This document shows positions 11,331-22,772 of a stretch of 64,000 nt of DNA, in pieces (position 1 is the stretch's first letter; each line of letters begins with the position of its first letter). A program made the position numbers and the translations under genes. The DNA lies in NCBI GenBank assembly GCA_037074615.1, contig CM073566.1:11674001-11738000 (forward strand), read 5' to 3'. Source of the DNA: Leucaena leucocephala (taxonomy: Eukaryota; Streptophyta; Magnoliopsida; Fabales; Fabaceae). The notes beneath the pieces are model-generated. The model was given only the letters and a program-made list of their open reading frames with translations, was not told the origin of the DNA and searched no databases.

Positions 11331-11789
11331 GTGCTGATATGGTAGAGAAGAAACACAAACTCTATGTCATCTTGACTAAACACTGGTGAAAAATTGGCAA
11401 TCGAAATCCCCATTTTTAAACCGGTCGATGCGGAGACGGTTTTAAAAAAATGAGCGGTGGCATTTTTGTAAATAAAATGAAATATTCACACCGTATTTAC
11501 TCGTGACCGATGTGGAAATACTTAGTCCGGTTTAGATGTTTAATTTCTACAGCGGATGTTATAGAGACCGATGTGGAAATATTTAGTCCGATTTATATTT
11601 TTACTTTCTACAGCGAATTTATATTGACCGAGGTGGAAATATTTAGTCCGGTGTAGATGAACTCCGTCAGGATCCTTTCCCGCCATTTTATGTCAAGTCT
11701 TCTCAGACATGCGCAGTATTTCATCATGATCACCTTCTCCGATATCTGTTTTATATTCATTTCTTCTATTCTTCTATCTTAACTCTCCA
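11331..11789. other. possible CACTA-type terminus and upstream region of small gene 1
   Basis: At 11381 the sequence CACTGGTGAAAAAT resembles the terminal inverted repeat of plant CACTA (En/Spm) DNA transposons. It is followed by an AAACCGGTC box near 11423 and a 60-bp tandem repeat. No matching inverted end was found to the right, and no transposase, so the CACTA assignment is only a possibility. 11331-11380 holds nothing recognisable. Confidence 0.35.
11505..11663. repeat. 60-bp tandem repeat, three copies
   Basis: Copies start with GACCGATGTGGAAAT-like sequence at 11505, 11566 and 11626 (steps 61 and 60), each followed by TTAGTCCG and, in the first two, TTTCTACAGCG. It lies upstream of the first small gene. 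Confidence 0.8.
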
Positions 11790-12095
11790 ATGGCTTCGCC
11801 TCACAAAAGACAGAGACAGAATGTTGAAGACAAACATATGCACGTATCTCCTGATAATCCTTCAGTTCCTTCTCCTCCTCCCTTGCTTCAGCAACTGGTG
11901 GAGTTCCTGGAGGAACTCATCCCGCGCTTCAATGCCCTGGAGCGCTCGGTGGAAGAACTGGCTCTGAAAGTGGAGAGGATGAATGAACATTTTAGAGCCT
12001 TCCGTTCTGAAGTTCATCGCCATCAACACGATGATAGTTTCTTTCATCCTGTTGTTGATAGAGCGAGGTCTTTTTTTCTAGATTTCAAGATGTAA
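11790..12095 (+). CDS. small proline-rich, coiled-coil protein, copy 1
   Basis: I do not recognise the family. The 101-residue frame begins MASPHKRQRQ (basic), then a PSVPSPPPL proline/serine segment (about residues 27-35), then an acidic leucine-rich helix with heptad-like spacing (LEELIPRFNALERSVEELALKVERM, roughly 40-67, described in two overlapping blocks), then FRSEVHRHQ and DSFF. Aligned by hand with the second copy, 44 of 65 residues from PSVPSPPP onward to FxPV are identical. Both ATGs sit in the same CTCCAATGGC context, which supports the start. The last ten residues (RARSFFLDFKM) differ from the acidic tail of copy 2, suggesting a frameshifted or replaced C-terminus. The basic start could be a nuclear signal; function is unknown. 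Confidence 0.5.
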   Translation: MASPHKRQRQNVEDKHMHVSPDNPSVPSPPPLLQQLVEFLEELIPRFNALERSVEELALKVERMNEHFRAFRSEVHRHQHDDSFFHPVVDRARSFFLDFKM

Positions 12096-12189
12096 AGTTA
12101 GTTAGTAAAGTTTAATTTGAATGAATATAATGAAGTTTAACAGGTTTCTTGTTCTGCATATGTTGCTGATTATCCGTTTATTTTTCATC

Positions 12190-12524
12190 TGAATCCCACT
12201 TTTAAACCGGTCACTGAGGAGAAGACGGTTTAAAAAAAATTAAATTTTTACACCGGTTTTAAGAGTAATCGATTTAAAATATAAACACCCGGTGCAAATT
12301 AGCTTCGTCCTATCTGCCTCTTCATTTTCCTGTCTATGCTTTCCCGCGCGCTTTCTTTATTTTTCAGACCGTTCATTTCACTTCTTCGGTTCCCAACATT
12401 TGTAGTCATTATGATAGAAGGCCAATTGCATTCTTCTATATTCTTATTGATCATGAACGTTAACCATATATATATGTATACCATTCTTCTATTTTATTTT
12501 ATTTTCATCTATCTGACTCCTCCA
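12190..12524. other. upstream region of small gene 2
   Basis: It repeats the upstream boxes of copy 1: TTTTAAACCGGTC, then GAGAAGACGGTTT near 12215, a further ACACCGGTTTTAAG at about 12251 and a C/T-rich leader. This shows that the duplicated unit includes upstream DNA as well as the reading frame. The frame is open upstream of the chosen ATG, but that extension has no counterpart in copy 1. Confidence 0.45.
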
Positions 12525-12851
12525 ATGGCCTCTTCCTCACGCACGTCTCCTTCTCCGCCCCACAAAAGAAATAGAGACGACTTTGAAGACAAACATCCTG
12601 ATCCTCACCCTTCTGTTCCTTCTCCTCCTCCCCTGGTTGTGACTCTGATGGAGAGCCTTGAGGAACTCATACTGTGCTTCAATGGGCTGGAGGACTCCGT
12701 GGAAGAACTGAATATCAAAGTTGACAGACTGAAAGCAAGTTTCAGAGATTTCCGCTCAGAAGTTCGCCGCCATCAACCCCGTGATAGTTTCTTTAATCCT
12801 GTTGATCTCACCCAATCTGATGACTCCCAAAACTCCGAATCTGATGAGTAG
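12525..12851 (+). CDS. small proline-rich, coiled-coil protein, copy 2
   Basis: 108 residues from the ATG in CTCCAATGGC context. It has a serine/proline-rich start (MASSSRTSPSPPHKRNRDD), then PSVPSPPPL, an acidic heptad-like segment (MESLEELILCFNGLEDSVEE onward), FRSEVRRHQ, DSFFNPVDL and an acidic serine tail ending SESDE. The central part matches copy 1 at 44 of 65 residues. No membrane segment or known catalytic motif is visible. The two copies stand head to tail about 430 bp apart. A longer upstream frame from 12336 exists but looks like leader sequence. It could be an adapter-like host protein or a gene carried by a DNA transposon. Confidence 0.5.
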   Translation: MASSSRTSPSPPHKRNRDDFEDKHPDPHPSVPSPPPLVVTLMESLEELILCFNGLEDSVEELNIKVDRLKASFRDFRSEVRRHQPRDSFFNPVDLTQSDDSQNSESDE

Positions 12852-13073
12852 TGAAAGATTACAACTTTTATATATTCTGATATATATTTTTTTGTGTAAA
12901 AGTTGATGACATGGTCTGTATCACTTAAAAAAAATTGATATATTTTACACCGGTCTATATATAGTGGAAACTCATATATATAAAAAAATTAGATCATCCA
13001 TATATATAAAATTAGATCAAATCATGGAAACTCACTTCCATGTTGCTTATAGCTTGATAACAAATCCTTCAAT
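12852..13073. other. AT-rich stretch after the small genes
   Basis: AT-rich, with an ACACCGGTC box near 12946 like those before each small gene and a short duplicated TATATATAAAATTAGATCA-type string. Nothing coding is seen. Confidence 0.4.
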
Positions 13074-15788
13074 GTTGATGAAACATCTTCCATAAGACCC
13101 CTCAGAGTACACTTACGGAAGCGATATTAGCTCGATCATATCGTAACTTAAGCCCAGAAATTAAAATTTCTACTCTTAAGTTCCTTATTCTGAACCTTTA
13201 CTTTGAGAACTGGTTTATCTCATTCTACACATCCAAACAAGGCTTATTACCTATCCACGTAATGCCCCAGATGTGTACAACTGGCTCACCAAATTTCGTG
13301 GCCAAACTCCTTCGTTTACTAGGTCAAATTGAGGTCAAAACACTACTACCTCAGGACCTGCGAATTTCTCTTTTAATTTCTCATCCACAAATTGAATCAT
13401 GCCAAACAATATTTGTTATTGAATAACAAAATGTCATACAACAGAACATACACAAAATTCTCATATTTCTATTACATCTTTTCCTGCTCGAACTTCGGCA
13501 GTATAACCGCTAGGCTTCATCTGTACAAAGAACTGAACTGTACTGATTCGGTAATTCCCTCATGAGAACTACCATTCTACGTAAGTACCCAGGAAAGACT
13601 GGAGGAACCGGCTAGGTCCACTCACTTCCAGCCTCCTTAGACAGCACAAACGTACACAGTACTTATCATATACTGATGTTCAGTCTTAGTTTCGGCAGCA
13701 TAACGGCGTCTCTAAAAATTCTTAGAATTCACTTCAACATAATCTCCCTGTAATGGGTTAGATATGGGGGATGAGATTCGGGGGAATCTCAGTAGTAAAT
13801 AATCATAACAATATATGTAATGCAGTGTGACAGTGCTTGCTTGTGATTGTGTACAGATAAGCATGCTGCGTGCTTCCATACTCAATAACATATGATCATA
13901 GCATTGTAGTAGAGCTTCAAGCATAACATATAAGACAACAATCCAACCAAACAATAGCACAACAAATCACAAAGCCATTACATAAAAGCTAGGATTAGTT
14001 ACTACCTCAAAAGCTTAGCAGAACTCTACTATCTCTATACTGCTTCCAGCTCCGCCAGAACTTCCTTTCTTTCTTTCTTTCTCCTTCTCTCTCTTCTTTC
14101 TCTCTCTTTCTTGCCCAAAACCGTGGGATGCATGAAATGGGAGGGGGAGGGGTATTTATAGTTTCCCTCAATGGCATTCCTGTAATTTTGAAGCCATCTG
14201 AACATGTGGTCCTGGTTTTTCCTGGAATTTCCTATTTTCTTTTATTCCTTTTTATTGCATCATCCAGGACACCTCAGTGGACACCTCAGTGGACACCACA
14301 GCAGCACATTTCTCACATGTCTAAAACTCGGGACACCTCATCAGCTGACTCAACCTGCTGACTCACCGGTCCAGAGTCTTGCACCGTAATACGTGTCCTT
14401 AGCTTTATCTGCTTCCTTTAGATCAGTGCCATGTATCATCTGGATGGGACCTTTCACGCCTTCCAATGCTATCCAGATAAGTCCCGGACTTTATCTGATC
14501 ACCTCCTCGATTATAGTGCCAACCGAGTAACTTTACTTTACTGAAAAGTCATTAAATCATTACTTTAATGCCACTTTTTCCCACATATATAATGGGATAC
14601 ATTTTTGGGCCTGGGAATATCATCTTGAGTCTCTGATCCAGACCAAGTACTCTGATGGCACGATTCCCAAGTAACACCCGTTGGCAAATTACCAAAATAC
14701 CCTTAGTTTCTCCTTCTTTACTTTACTAGGTCTAGGGGCATTATTGTCTTTTCATATCTTACTAGAGTACTCTCTGACCCTGGTCAACTATCCAGATAAC
14801 TTCCCTGGACTGTCTAACCTTAGGCAAATGACCAAAATACCCTTTACTCATACTTCAGCTATTCTATAACATAAGGGCATTTTCGTCATTTTGCACCTTT
14901 TTCCCGGACACCGGCCCCTTTTACCACTGAACTGATATTATAGGCCTGAGCCTTCCCTGGTGTCCCTAAAGGCCTTAGAAAACACTGTACGGCCCCCTGG
15001 CCACAGTCCGATCATCCCTATCGGGACTGCTTTTCCTTTACCGATTATAACTGTAAATTCCCATCTTCCGGAATTTTTACAGAAAAATCGGGACCTCAAA
15101 TCAAAATTTGTGACTCCTCATTCAACCCGGAATCCTTTTCTCTATCTCCTGGTATTTTCAGATATTTTATCCGGATCGGGCTATTTTTGCCTGAAAAAGC
15201 GCTCACGCGCACACTTTTCCAAAATGACCATTTTACCCCTTATCACATTTCTAATTCTTTCATACACATAGAGACCTCATATGCACATTTTACAGTTCAG
15301 TGAAATGATCAGCATAATTTTCTCTATTTCCTAAAATTACGATTTTGCCCCTGCATTCTCTTTCTGGCATCTATTATCATCTTCTTATCCTTCATCTTAA
15401 GTTCTAGAAATTCTCTTTTAATAACTCATCCCCTAAACTCTTCGGGAGTCATCGTTAATTGAAAGGCTCGACAACCCGCCCATATCAGGTTATCTTACAT
15501 AGGAGCCAGCCCATATCAAACTACCTTTAGAATTCCTAGGCTTAAGACTTAGGATATTCCTCACATTCCTCATTTTGAACCTAGGTGAACTGTCCCGATT
15601 CTGTAGGTTAAAGACTTAACTCATCTTTAAATCCTAAAAGACTTAGCTCATCCCTCGGATTCCTACAAAATACAGGTAAGTAATCCGCCCATATCAGATT
15701 ACCACCCTAGGACTATGGGTTTAGCAGCCTGCCCATATCAGACTACTTCCTAGTTCTCCTAGACCAAAAATCGGGATGTTACAGTTGA
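13074..15788 (-). mobile_element. complete solo LTR, family A, with TSD
   Basis: Minus-strand LTR 13079-15783 (2,705 bp), opening TGAAACATC and closing GATGTTACA on the plus strand. It is flanked by the perfect 5-bp TSD GTTGA (13074-13078 and 15784-15788). There is no internal domain. It aligns over its length with the family-A LTRs of the array at 15964-26806. It lies inside the locus that holds the small coiled-coil genes. Confidence 0.88.
14153..14160 (-). promoter_or_regulatory. TATA box of minus-strand family-A solo LTR
   Basis: TATTTATA on the plus strand with the family's C-run and GA-rich tract in the minus-strand sense (down to about 14070). Confidence 0.6.
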
Positions 15789-15963
15789 TGTCATGTGAAA
15801 TGAGTAGAGTTAAAGAGCTTGGGTCTAGATAATGAGAGTGTCTAGACTTAAGTCTGTACGATGTTAATGATAAATCCAAAATGACATGCGCTCTTATAGT
15901 ATAAGAGTAACACCGTAGCATGTGATTTTTACCATATACGCTAGAAGAACAACAAAAAGGAAG
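15784..15963. other. unassigned spacer between two LTR insertions
   Basis: 180 bp of non-LTR DNA. It continues the locus interrupted by the solo LTR at 13079-15783, and is itself cut by the family-A array; the other side is 26812-26822. No gene or repeat is recognised. Confidence 0.5.
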
Positions 15964-18737
15964 TGTAACATCTCGATTTTTGGTCTAGGAGAACTGGGAA
16001 GTAGTCTGATATGGGCAGGCTGCTAAACCCGTAGTCCCAGGGTAGTAATCTGATATGGGCGGATCACTTACCTGTATTTTGTAGGATCCGAGGGATGAGC
16101 TAAGTCCTTTAGGATGTAAAGATGAGTTAAGTCTTTAACCTACAGAATCGGGACAGTTCGCCTAGGTTCAAAATGAGGAATGTGAGGAATATCCTAAGTC
16201 TTAAGCCTAGGAATTCTGCAGGTAGCTTGATATGGGCTGGCTCCTGTGTAAGATAACCTGATATGGGCGGGTTGTCGAGCCTTTCAATTAACGATGACTC
16301 CCGAAGAGTTTAAGGGATGAGTTATTGAAAGAGAATTTCTAGAACTTAAGATGAAGGATAAGAAGATGAGAATAGATGCTAGAAAGAGAATGCAGGGGCA
16401 AAATCGTAATAATGGGAAAGATCGGGCTGGTAGCCGATGAGTACCATATTTTGCCAGAAAATAGAGAAAATTATGCTGATCATTTCACTGAACTGTGAAA
16501 TGTGCATATGAGGTCTCTATGTGTATGAAAGAATTAGAAATGTGACCAGGGGTAAAATGGTCATTTTGGAAAAGTGTGCGCGTGAGTGCTTTTTCAGGCC
16601 AAAACAGCCCGGTCCGGATAAAATATCTGAAAATACCGGGAGATAGAGAAAATGATTCCGGGTTGACTGAGGAGCCACGGAATTTTGATTTGAGGTCCCG
16701 ATTTTTCTGTAAAAATTCCGGAAGATGGGAATTTACAGTTATAATCGGTAAAGGAAAAGCAGTTCCGATAGGGATGATCGGACTGTGGCCAGGGGGCCGT
16801 ATAGTGTTTCTAAGGCCTATAGTGACACCAGGGAAGGCCCAGGCCCATAATATCAGTCCAGTGGTAAAAGGGGCCGGTGTCCGGGGAAAAGGTGCGAAAT
16901 GACGAAAATGCCCCTATGTTATAGAACAGCTGAAGAATGAGTAAAGGGTATTTTGGTCATTTGCCTAAGGTTAGACAGTCAAGGGAAGTTATCTGGATAA
17001 TTGACCAGGGTCAGAGAATACTCTGGTAAGATGGGAAAAGACAATAATGCCCCTAGACCTAGTAAAGTAAAGAAAGAGAGACTAAGGGCATTTTGGTAAT
17101 TTGCCAAGGGGTGTTTCTTGGGAATCGTGCCATCAGAGTACTTGGGCTGGATCAGAGACCCAAGATGATATTCTCAGGCCCAAAAACGTGGCCCAGTAGT
17201 TGTGAGGAAAAGTGTCATTAAAATAATGATTTAATGACTTTTCAGTAAAGTAAAGTTACTCGGTTGGCACGATAACCGAGGAGGTGATCAGATAAAGTCC
17301 GGGACTTATCTGGATAGCATTGGAAGGCGTGAAAGGTCCATTCCAGGTGCCACATGGCGCAATCTTAGAGGCAGAAGAAAAGTAAGGACACGTATTACGG
17401 TGCAAGACTCTGGACCGGTACTGGATTGGACTGAACTGCTGAGTCAGCTGATGAGGTATCCCGGGTTTTAGACATGTGAGAAATGTGCTGCTGAGGTGTC
17501 CGCTGAGGTGTCCACTGAGGTGTCCTGGATGATGCAGTAAAAAGGAATAAAAGAAAATAGGAAATTCCAGGAAAAACCAGGACCACAAGTTCATATGGCT
17601 TCAAAATTACAGGAATGCCATTGAAGGAAACTATAAATACCCCCTCCCCCTCCCATTTCATGCATCCCACGGTTTTGAGCCTTTTAGAGAGAGGAGGAGG
17701 TGCTAGAGAGAGAAAGTGAGAGGAAGGAAGAAAGAAAGAAAGGAAGTTCTGGCGGAGCTGGAAGCAGAATAGAGATAGTAGAGCTCTGCTAAGCTTTTGA
17801 GGTAGTAACTAATCCTAGCTTTTATGTAATGGCTTTGTGATTTGTTGTGCTATTGTTTGGTTGGATTGTTGTCTTATATGTTATGCTTGAAGCTCTATTG
17901 CAATGCTATGATCATATGTTATTGAGTATAGAAGCACGCAGCATACTTATCTGTACACAATCACAAGCAAGCACTATCACACTGCATTACATATATTGTT
18001 ATGATTGTTGCTACTGAGATTCCCCCGAATCTCATCCCCATCCATAACCCATTACAGGGAGGTTATGCTGAAGTGGATTTTGAGAATTTTGAGAGACGTC
18101 GTTATGCTGCCGAAGTAAAGACTGAACATCAGTATATGATAAGTACTGTGTACGTAGTGCTGTCTAAGGAGGCTAGAAGTGAGTGGACCTAGCCGGTTCA
18201 TCTAGTCTTTCCTGGGTACTACGTAGAATGGTAGTTCTCATGAGGGGATTACCGAATCAGTACAGTTCAGTTCTTTGTACAGATAAAGCGTAGCGGTTAT
18301 GCTGCCGGAGTTTAGGCAGAAAGAGATGTAATAGAGATAGCAAGATTATGTATATGTCTTGTTGTGTATGCCATGCTGTATGAAATTATGTTATTCAATG
18401 ATAAGTATTGTTTGGCATATTCAATTTATGTATGGTAAATTAAGGGGAAATTCGCAGGTCCTGAGGTAGCAGTGGTTTGACCTCAGTTTGACCTAGTAAA
18501 CGAAGGAGTTTGGCTATGAAATTTGGCAGGCTAGTCGTACACATCTGGGGCATTACGTGGATAGGTAATAAGCCTCATTTGGATGTGTAGAATGAGATAA
18601 ACCAGTTCTCAAAGTAAAGGTCCAGAATAAGGAACTTAAGAGTAGAAATTTTAAATTTCTGGGCTTAAGTTAAGATATGATCGAGCTAATATTGCTTCCG
18701 CAAGTGTATTCTGAGGAGTCTAAGGAATGATGTTTCA
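15964..18737 (+). repeat. family-A array, LTR 1
   Basis: 2,774 bp, opening TGTAACATCTCG and closing ATGATGTTTCA, directly followed by a Met-tRNA primer site. The U3 runs to a TATA box at 17632, then a C-run and a GA-rich tract to about 17750. No coding sequence is accepted in it. Confidence 0.9.
17632..17639 (+). promoter_or_regulatory. TATA box, family-A LTR 1
   Basis: TATAAATA before a C-run and a GA-rich leader (about 17690-17750). Confidence 0.65.
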
Positions 18738-18740
18738 TTT

Positions 18741-18752
18741 TGGTATCAGAGC
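18741..18752 (+). other. primer-binding site, Met-tRNA type (family A, copy 1)
   Basis: TGGTATCAGAGC, complementary to the 3' end of plant initiator tRNA-Met, three bases after the LTR end. The second copy is at 22776-22787. Confidence 0.85.
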
Positions 18753-18757
18753 AATAG

Positions 18758-18840
18758 GTTCTGGCATAAACCAGACAGGATTCTGGCTCAAAGCATAAGA
18801 TTTTGGCACAGAACAGAAGGTTCTGGCTTAATGATGCTCT
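18758..18840 (+). repeat. post-primer leader repeat, family A
   Basis: Degenerate repeats of about 20-25 bp around TTCTGGCAnAgACCAGA, at the same place as in families B (46792-46942) and C (42831-42917). The second copy starts at about 22793. Confidence 0.65.
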
Positions 18841-19381
18841 GATTTAGAAAGGTTATTTCCCTTGAGTACATGGAGGTTTAGAAAAGCCTAGTGGAGGTAA
18901 AGCTCTTAAATGAGAAAGTGAGATAAGGTAGACCCCGGATTTACGCCAAGATGGGGTAAGATATGAAAGAAATGGACACTACTTATAAGTGCAGTAAGTT
19001 GTCCATAAGAAGGAGAGCAGATAGTATGAAAAAGGTGCAAAGTTTTATGAGATAGCTAGAATGAGATTTGCCTAGGAATAATCCTAGGACATGGCCTAAG
19101 GCTAGAGATGTGATGGGCTGATGTCCCCTAAGCAGAGGGATTCCATCACGGAGAAGTAGTAGACCTAGGGTAGAGTACCCTAGAGAACAAAAGTGATAAT
19201 AAGAGATGATGAATGAGATCCATGCGACTAGAGTTCGCTAGGATCAAGAGAGAGAAGTAGAGAAGCATTGGCTAAGAGTACTCTGGGAGGTAGCTCAAGT
19301 TGTGAAGCCAATAGCAAGAGAAAGAGGCAATAGTTCAGGCAGGGGTCTGATCAAGGTGAAGATCAGGTTGGAAAGCAGAGA

Positions 19382-19465
19382 TGTCAAAGTGGTGAGCCAT
19401 GGCACATAGGAGTGTCGAGCAGGGCAATGCAGTGGTGAGAGAAAGGCCACTTTGTAAGAAGTTGC
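19382..19465 (+). pseudogene. gag zinc-knuckle relic, family A copy 1
   Basis: Aligns by eye with the family-B relic at 49601-49690 (shared TGTCGAGCAGGGCAA and AAAGGCCACTTTG strings). Small indels and a stop have broken the frame, so the knuckle cannot be read through. It shows that the internal domain derives from a gag-bearing element. Confidence 0.5.
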
Positions 19466-19975
19466 CCTACGAATGCTGACATCCCTAGGAAAGGTGTTTG
19501 CTCTTACCACAGACAAAGTCTCCAATTCCCTGAGGTTGACCCTAAGAATGGTTAAGGAGAACCATAGCTATAAGGGCGACTGAGCTGTAAGGGACTATAT
19601 GCCTAGATGATGATGTAGATAATGAAGAGTTCCTTTCTGATCTAGAGAATGTGGTTATTGTAACGAGTCATGAGAAATAATTAGTAAGATAATAAATCTG
19701 TCTTAACTCAGTGATGAGGTTGCTGTATGAGGGGTTAGAACATGGATAGCTGTAAGCAACTATAATGAGAGATGTTAGTTGCTAAGAATCCATGTGGAAG
19801 GTCTGGGACCAAGCTGTTGCTCCTCTAGACCATCACTGGAGTGAGGATAAGACAGAGAGGGATGATCTTACTGGTTATATATATGATTGCGTTATAAAAA
19901 CCACATAGCTGTATAGATCAGTAAGAAGTTCTCTTCAGGGAAAGATGAGGTATCCCTTAAAATTTTGAGGACGAA

Positions 19976-19997
19976 ATTTTTAAAAGGGGAGGAGAAT
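19976..19997 (+). other. polypurine tract, family A
   Basis: AAAAGGGGAGGAGAAT immediately before LTR 2. The same tract precedes LTR 3 (about 24017-24032). The upstream CGAGGACGAAATTT motif marks the 3' end of Tekay/Del-type elements. Confidence 0.7.
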
Positions 19998-22772
19998 TGT
20001 AACATCTCGATTTTTGGTCTAGGAGAACTGGGAAGTAGTCTGATATGGGCAGGCTGCTAAACCCGTAGTCCCAGGGTAGTAATCTGATATGGGCGGATCA
20101 CTTACCTGTATTTTGTAGGATCCGAGGGATGAGCTAAGTCCTTTAGGATGTAAAGATGAGTTAAGTCTTTAACCTACAGAATCGGGACAGTTCGCCTAGG
20201 TTCAAAATGAGGAATGTGAGGAATATCCTAAGTCTTAAGCCTAGGAATTCTGCAGGTAGCTTGATATGGGCTGGCTCCTGTGTAAGATAACCTGATATGG
20301 GCGGGTTGTCGAGCCTTTCAATTAACGATGACTCCCGAAGAGTTTAAGGGATGAGTTATTGAAAGAGAATTTCTAGAACTTAAGATGAAGGATAAGAAGA
20401 TGAGAATAGATGCTAGAAAGAGAATGCAGGGGCAAAATCGTAATAATGGGAAAGATCGGGCTGGTAGCCGATGAGTACCATATTTTGCCAGAAAATAGAG
20501 AAAATTATGCTGATCATTTCACTGAACTGTGAAATGTGCATATGAGGTCTCTATGTGTATGAAAGAATTAGAAATGTGACCAGGGGTAAAATGGTCATTT
20601 TGGAAAAGTGTGCGCGTGAGTGCTTTTTCAGGCCAAAACAGCCCGGTCCGGATAAAATATCTGAAAATACCGGGAGATAGAGAAAATGATTCCGGGTTGA
20701 CTGAGGAGCCACGGAATTTTGATTTGAGGTCCCGATTTTTCTGTAAAAATTCCGGAAGATGGGAATTTACAGTTATAATCGGTAAAGGAAAAGCAGTTCC
20801 GATAGGGATGATCGGACTGTGGCCAGGGGGCCGTATAGTGTTTCGAAGGCCTATAGTGACACCAGGGAAGGCCCAGGCCCATAATATCAGTCCAGTGGTA
20901 AAAGGGGCCGGTGTCCGGGGAAAAGGTGCGAAATGACGAAAATGTCCCTATGTATAGAACAGCTGAAGAATGAGTAAAGGGTATTTTGGTCATTTGCCTA
21001 AGGTTAGACAGTCCAGGGAAGTTATCTGGATAATTGACCAGGGTCAGAGAATACTCTGGTAAGATGGGAAAAGACAATAATGCCCCTAGACCTAGTAAAG
21101 TAAAGAAAGAGAGACTAAGGGCATTTTGGTAATTTGCCAAGGGGTGTTTCTTGGGAATCGTGCCATCAGAGTACTTGGGCTGGATCAGAGACCCAAGATG
21201 ATATTCTCAGGCCCAAAAACGTGGCCCAGTAGTTATGTGAGGAAAAGTGTCATTAAAATAATGATTTAATGACTTTTCAGTAAAGTAAAGTTACTCGGTT
21301 GGCACGATAACCGAGGAGGTGATCAGATAAAGTCCGGGACTTATCTGGATAGCATTGGAAGGCGTGAAAGGTCCATTCCAGGTGCCACATGGCGCAATCT
21401 TAGAGGCAGAAGAAAAGTAAGGACACGTATTACGGTGCAAGACTCTGGACCGGTACTGGATTGGACTGAACTGCTGAGTCAGCTGATGAGGTATCCCGGG
21501 TTTTAGACATGTGAGAAATGTGCTGCTGAGGTGTCCGCTGAGGTGTCCACTGAGGTGTCCTGGATGATGCAGTAAAAAGGAATAAAAGAAAATAGGAAAT
21601 TCCAGGAAAAACCAGGACCACAAGTTCATATGGCTTCAAAATTACAGGAATGCTATTAAAGGAAACTATAAATACCCCCTCCCCCTCCCATTTCATGCAT
21701 CCCACGGTTTTGAGCCTTTTAGAGAGAGGAGGAGGTGCTAGAGAGAGAAAGTGAGAGGAAGGAAGAAAGAAAGAAAGGAAGTTCTGGCGGAGCTGGAAGC
21801 AGAATAGAGATAGTAGAGCTCTGCTAAGCTTTTGAGGTAGTAACTAATCCTAGCTTTTATGTAATGGCTTTGTGATTTGTTGTGCTATTGTTTGGTTGGA
21901 TTGTTGTCTTATATGTTATGCTTGAAGCTCTATTGCAATGCTATGATCATATGTTATTGAGTATAGAAGCACGCAGCATACTTATCTGTACACAATCACA
22001 AGCAAGCACTATCACACTGCATTACATATATTGTTATGATTGTTGCTACTGAGATTCCCCCGAATCTCATCCCCATCCATAACCCATTACAGGGAGGTTA
22101 TGTTGAAGTGGATTTTGAGAATTTTGAGAGACGTCGTTATGCTGCCGAAGTAAAGACTGAACATCAGTATATGATAAGTACTGTGTACGTAGTGCTGTCT
22201 AAGGAGGCTAGAAGTGAGTGGACCTAGCCGGTTCATCTAGTCTTTCCTGGGTACTACGTAGAATGGTAGTTCTCATGAGGGGATTACCGAATCAGTACAG
22301 TTCAGTTCTTTGTACAGATAAAGCGTAGCGGTTATGCTGCCGGAGTTTAGGCAGAAAGAGATGTAATAGAGATAGCAAGATTATGTATATGTCTTGTTGT
22401 GTATGCCATGCTGTATGAAATTATGTTATTCAATGATAAGTATTGTTTGGCATATTCAATTTATGTATGGTAAATTAAGGGGAAATTCGCAGGTCCTGAG
22501 GTAGCAGTGGTTTGACCTCAGTTTGACCTAGTAAACGAAGGAGTTTGGCTATGAAATTTGGCAGGCTAGTCGTACACATCTGGGGCATTACGTGGATAGG
22601 TAATAAGCCTCATTTGGATGTGTAGAATGAGATAAACCAGTTCTCAAAGTAAAGGTCCAGAATAAGGAACTTAAGAGTAGAAATTTTAAATTTCTGGACT
22701 TAAGTTAAGATATGATCGAGCTAATATTGCTTCCGTAAGTGTATTCTGAGGAGTCTAAGGAAGGATGTTTCA
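19998..22772 (+). repeat. family-A array, LTR 2 (middle)
   Basis: 2,775 bp, nearly identical to LTRs 1 and 3 but with the most private differences, for example near 20945, 21234, 21653, 22101 and 22697. Confidence 0.9.
21667..21674 (+). promoter_or_regulatory. TATA box, family-A LTR 2
   Basis: TATAAATA in the same context as in LTR 1. Confidence 0.65.

Larger units (their letters stand above)
18738..19997 (+). other. family-A internal domain 1
   Basis: 1,260 bp with a primer site at 18741-18752, a leader repeat (18758-18840), about 500 bp with no recognised content, a gag zinc-knuckle scrap (19382-19465) and a purine-rich tract at the end. No intact reading frame; pol is absent. Confidence 0.8.

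Noticed and set aside
11381..15963. Complete CACTA transposon
   Set aside because: Only one CACTG end is visible. No inverted partner, 3-bp TSD pair or transposase was found, so only a possible terminus is listed.
17256..17670. Recurrent minus-strand frames of 112 and 91 residues across the family-A promoter
   Set aside because: They run antisense over the TATA box and U3, overlap each other in different frames and recur with the LTR copies.
20628..21140. 170-residue minus-strand open frame in family-A LTR 2
   Set aside because: It exists only because of small differences near 20945-20955. The same stretch is broken in LTRs 1 and 3, and it resembles no protein.
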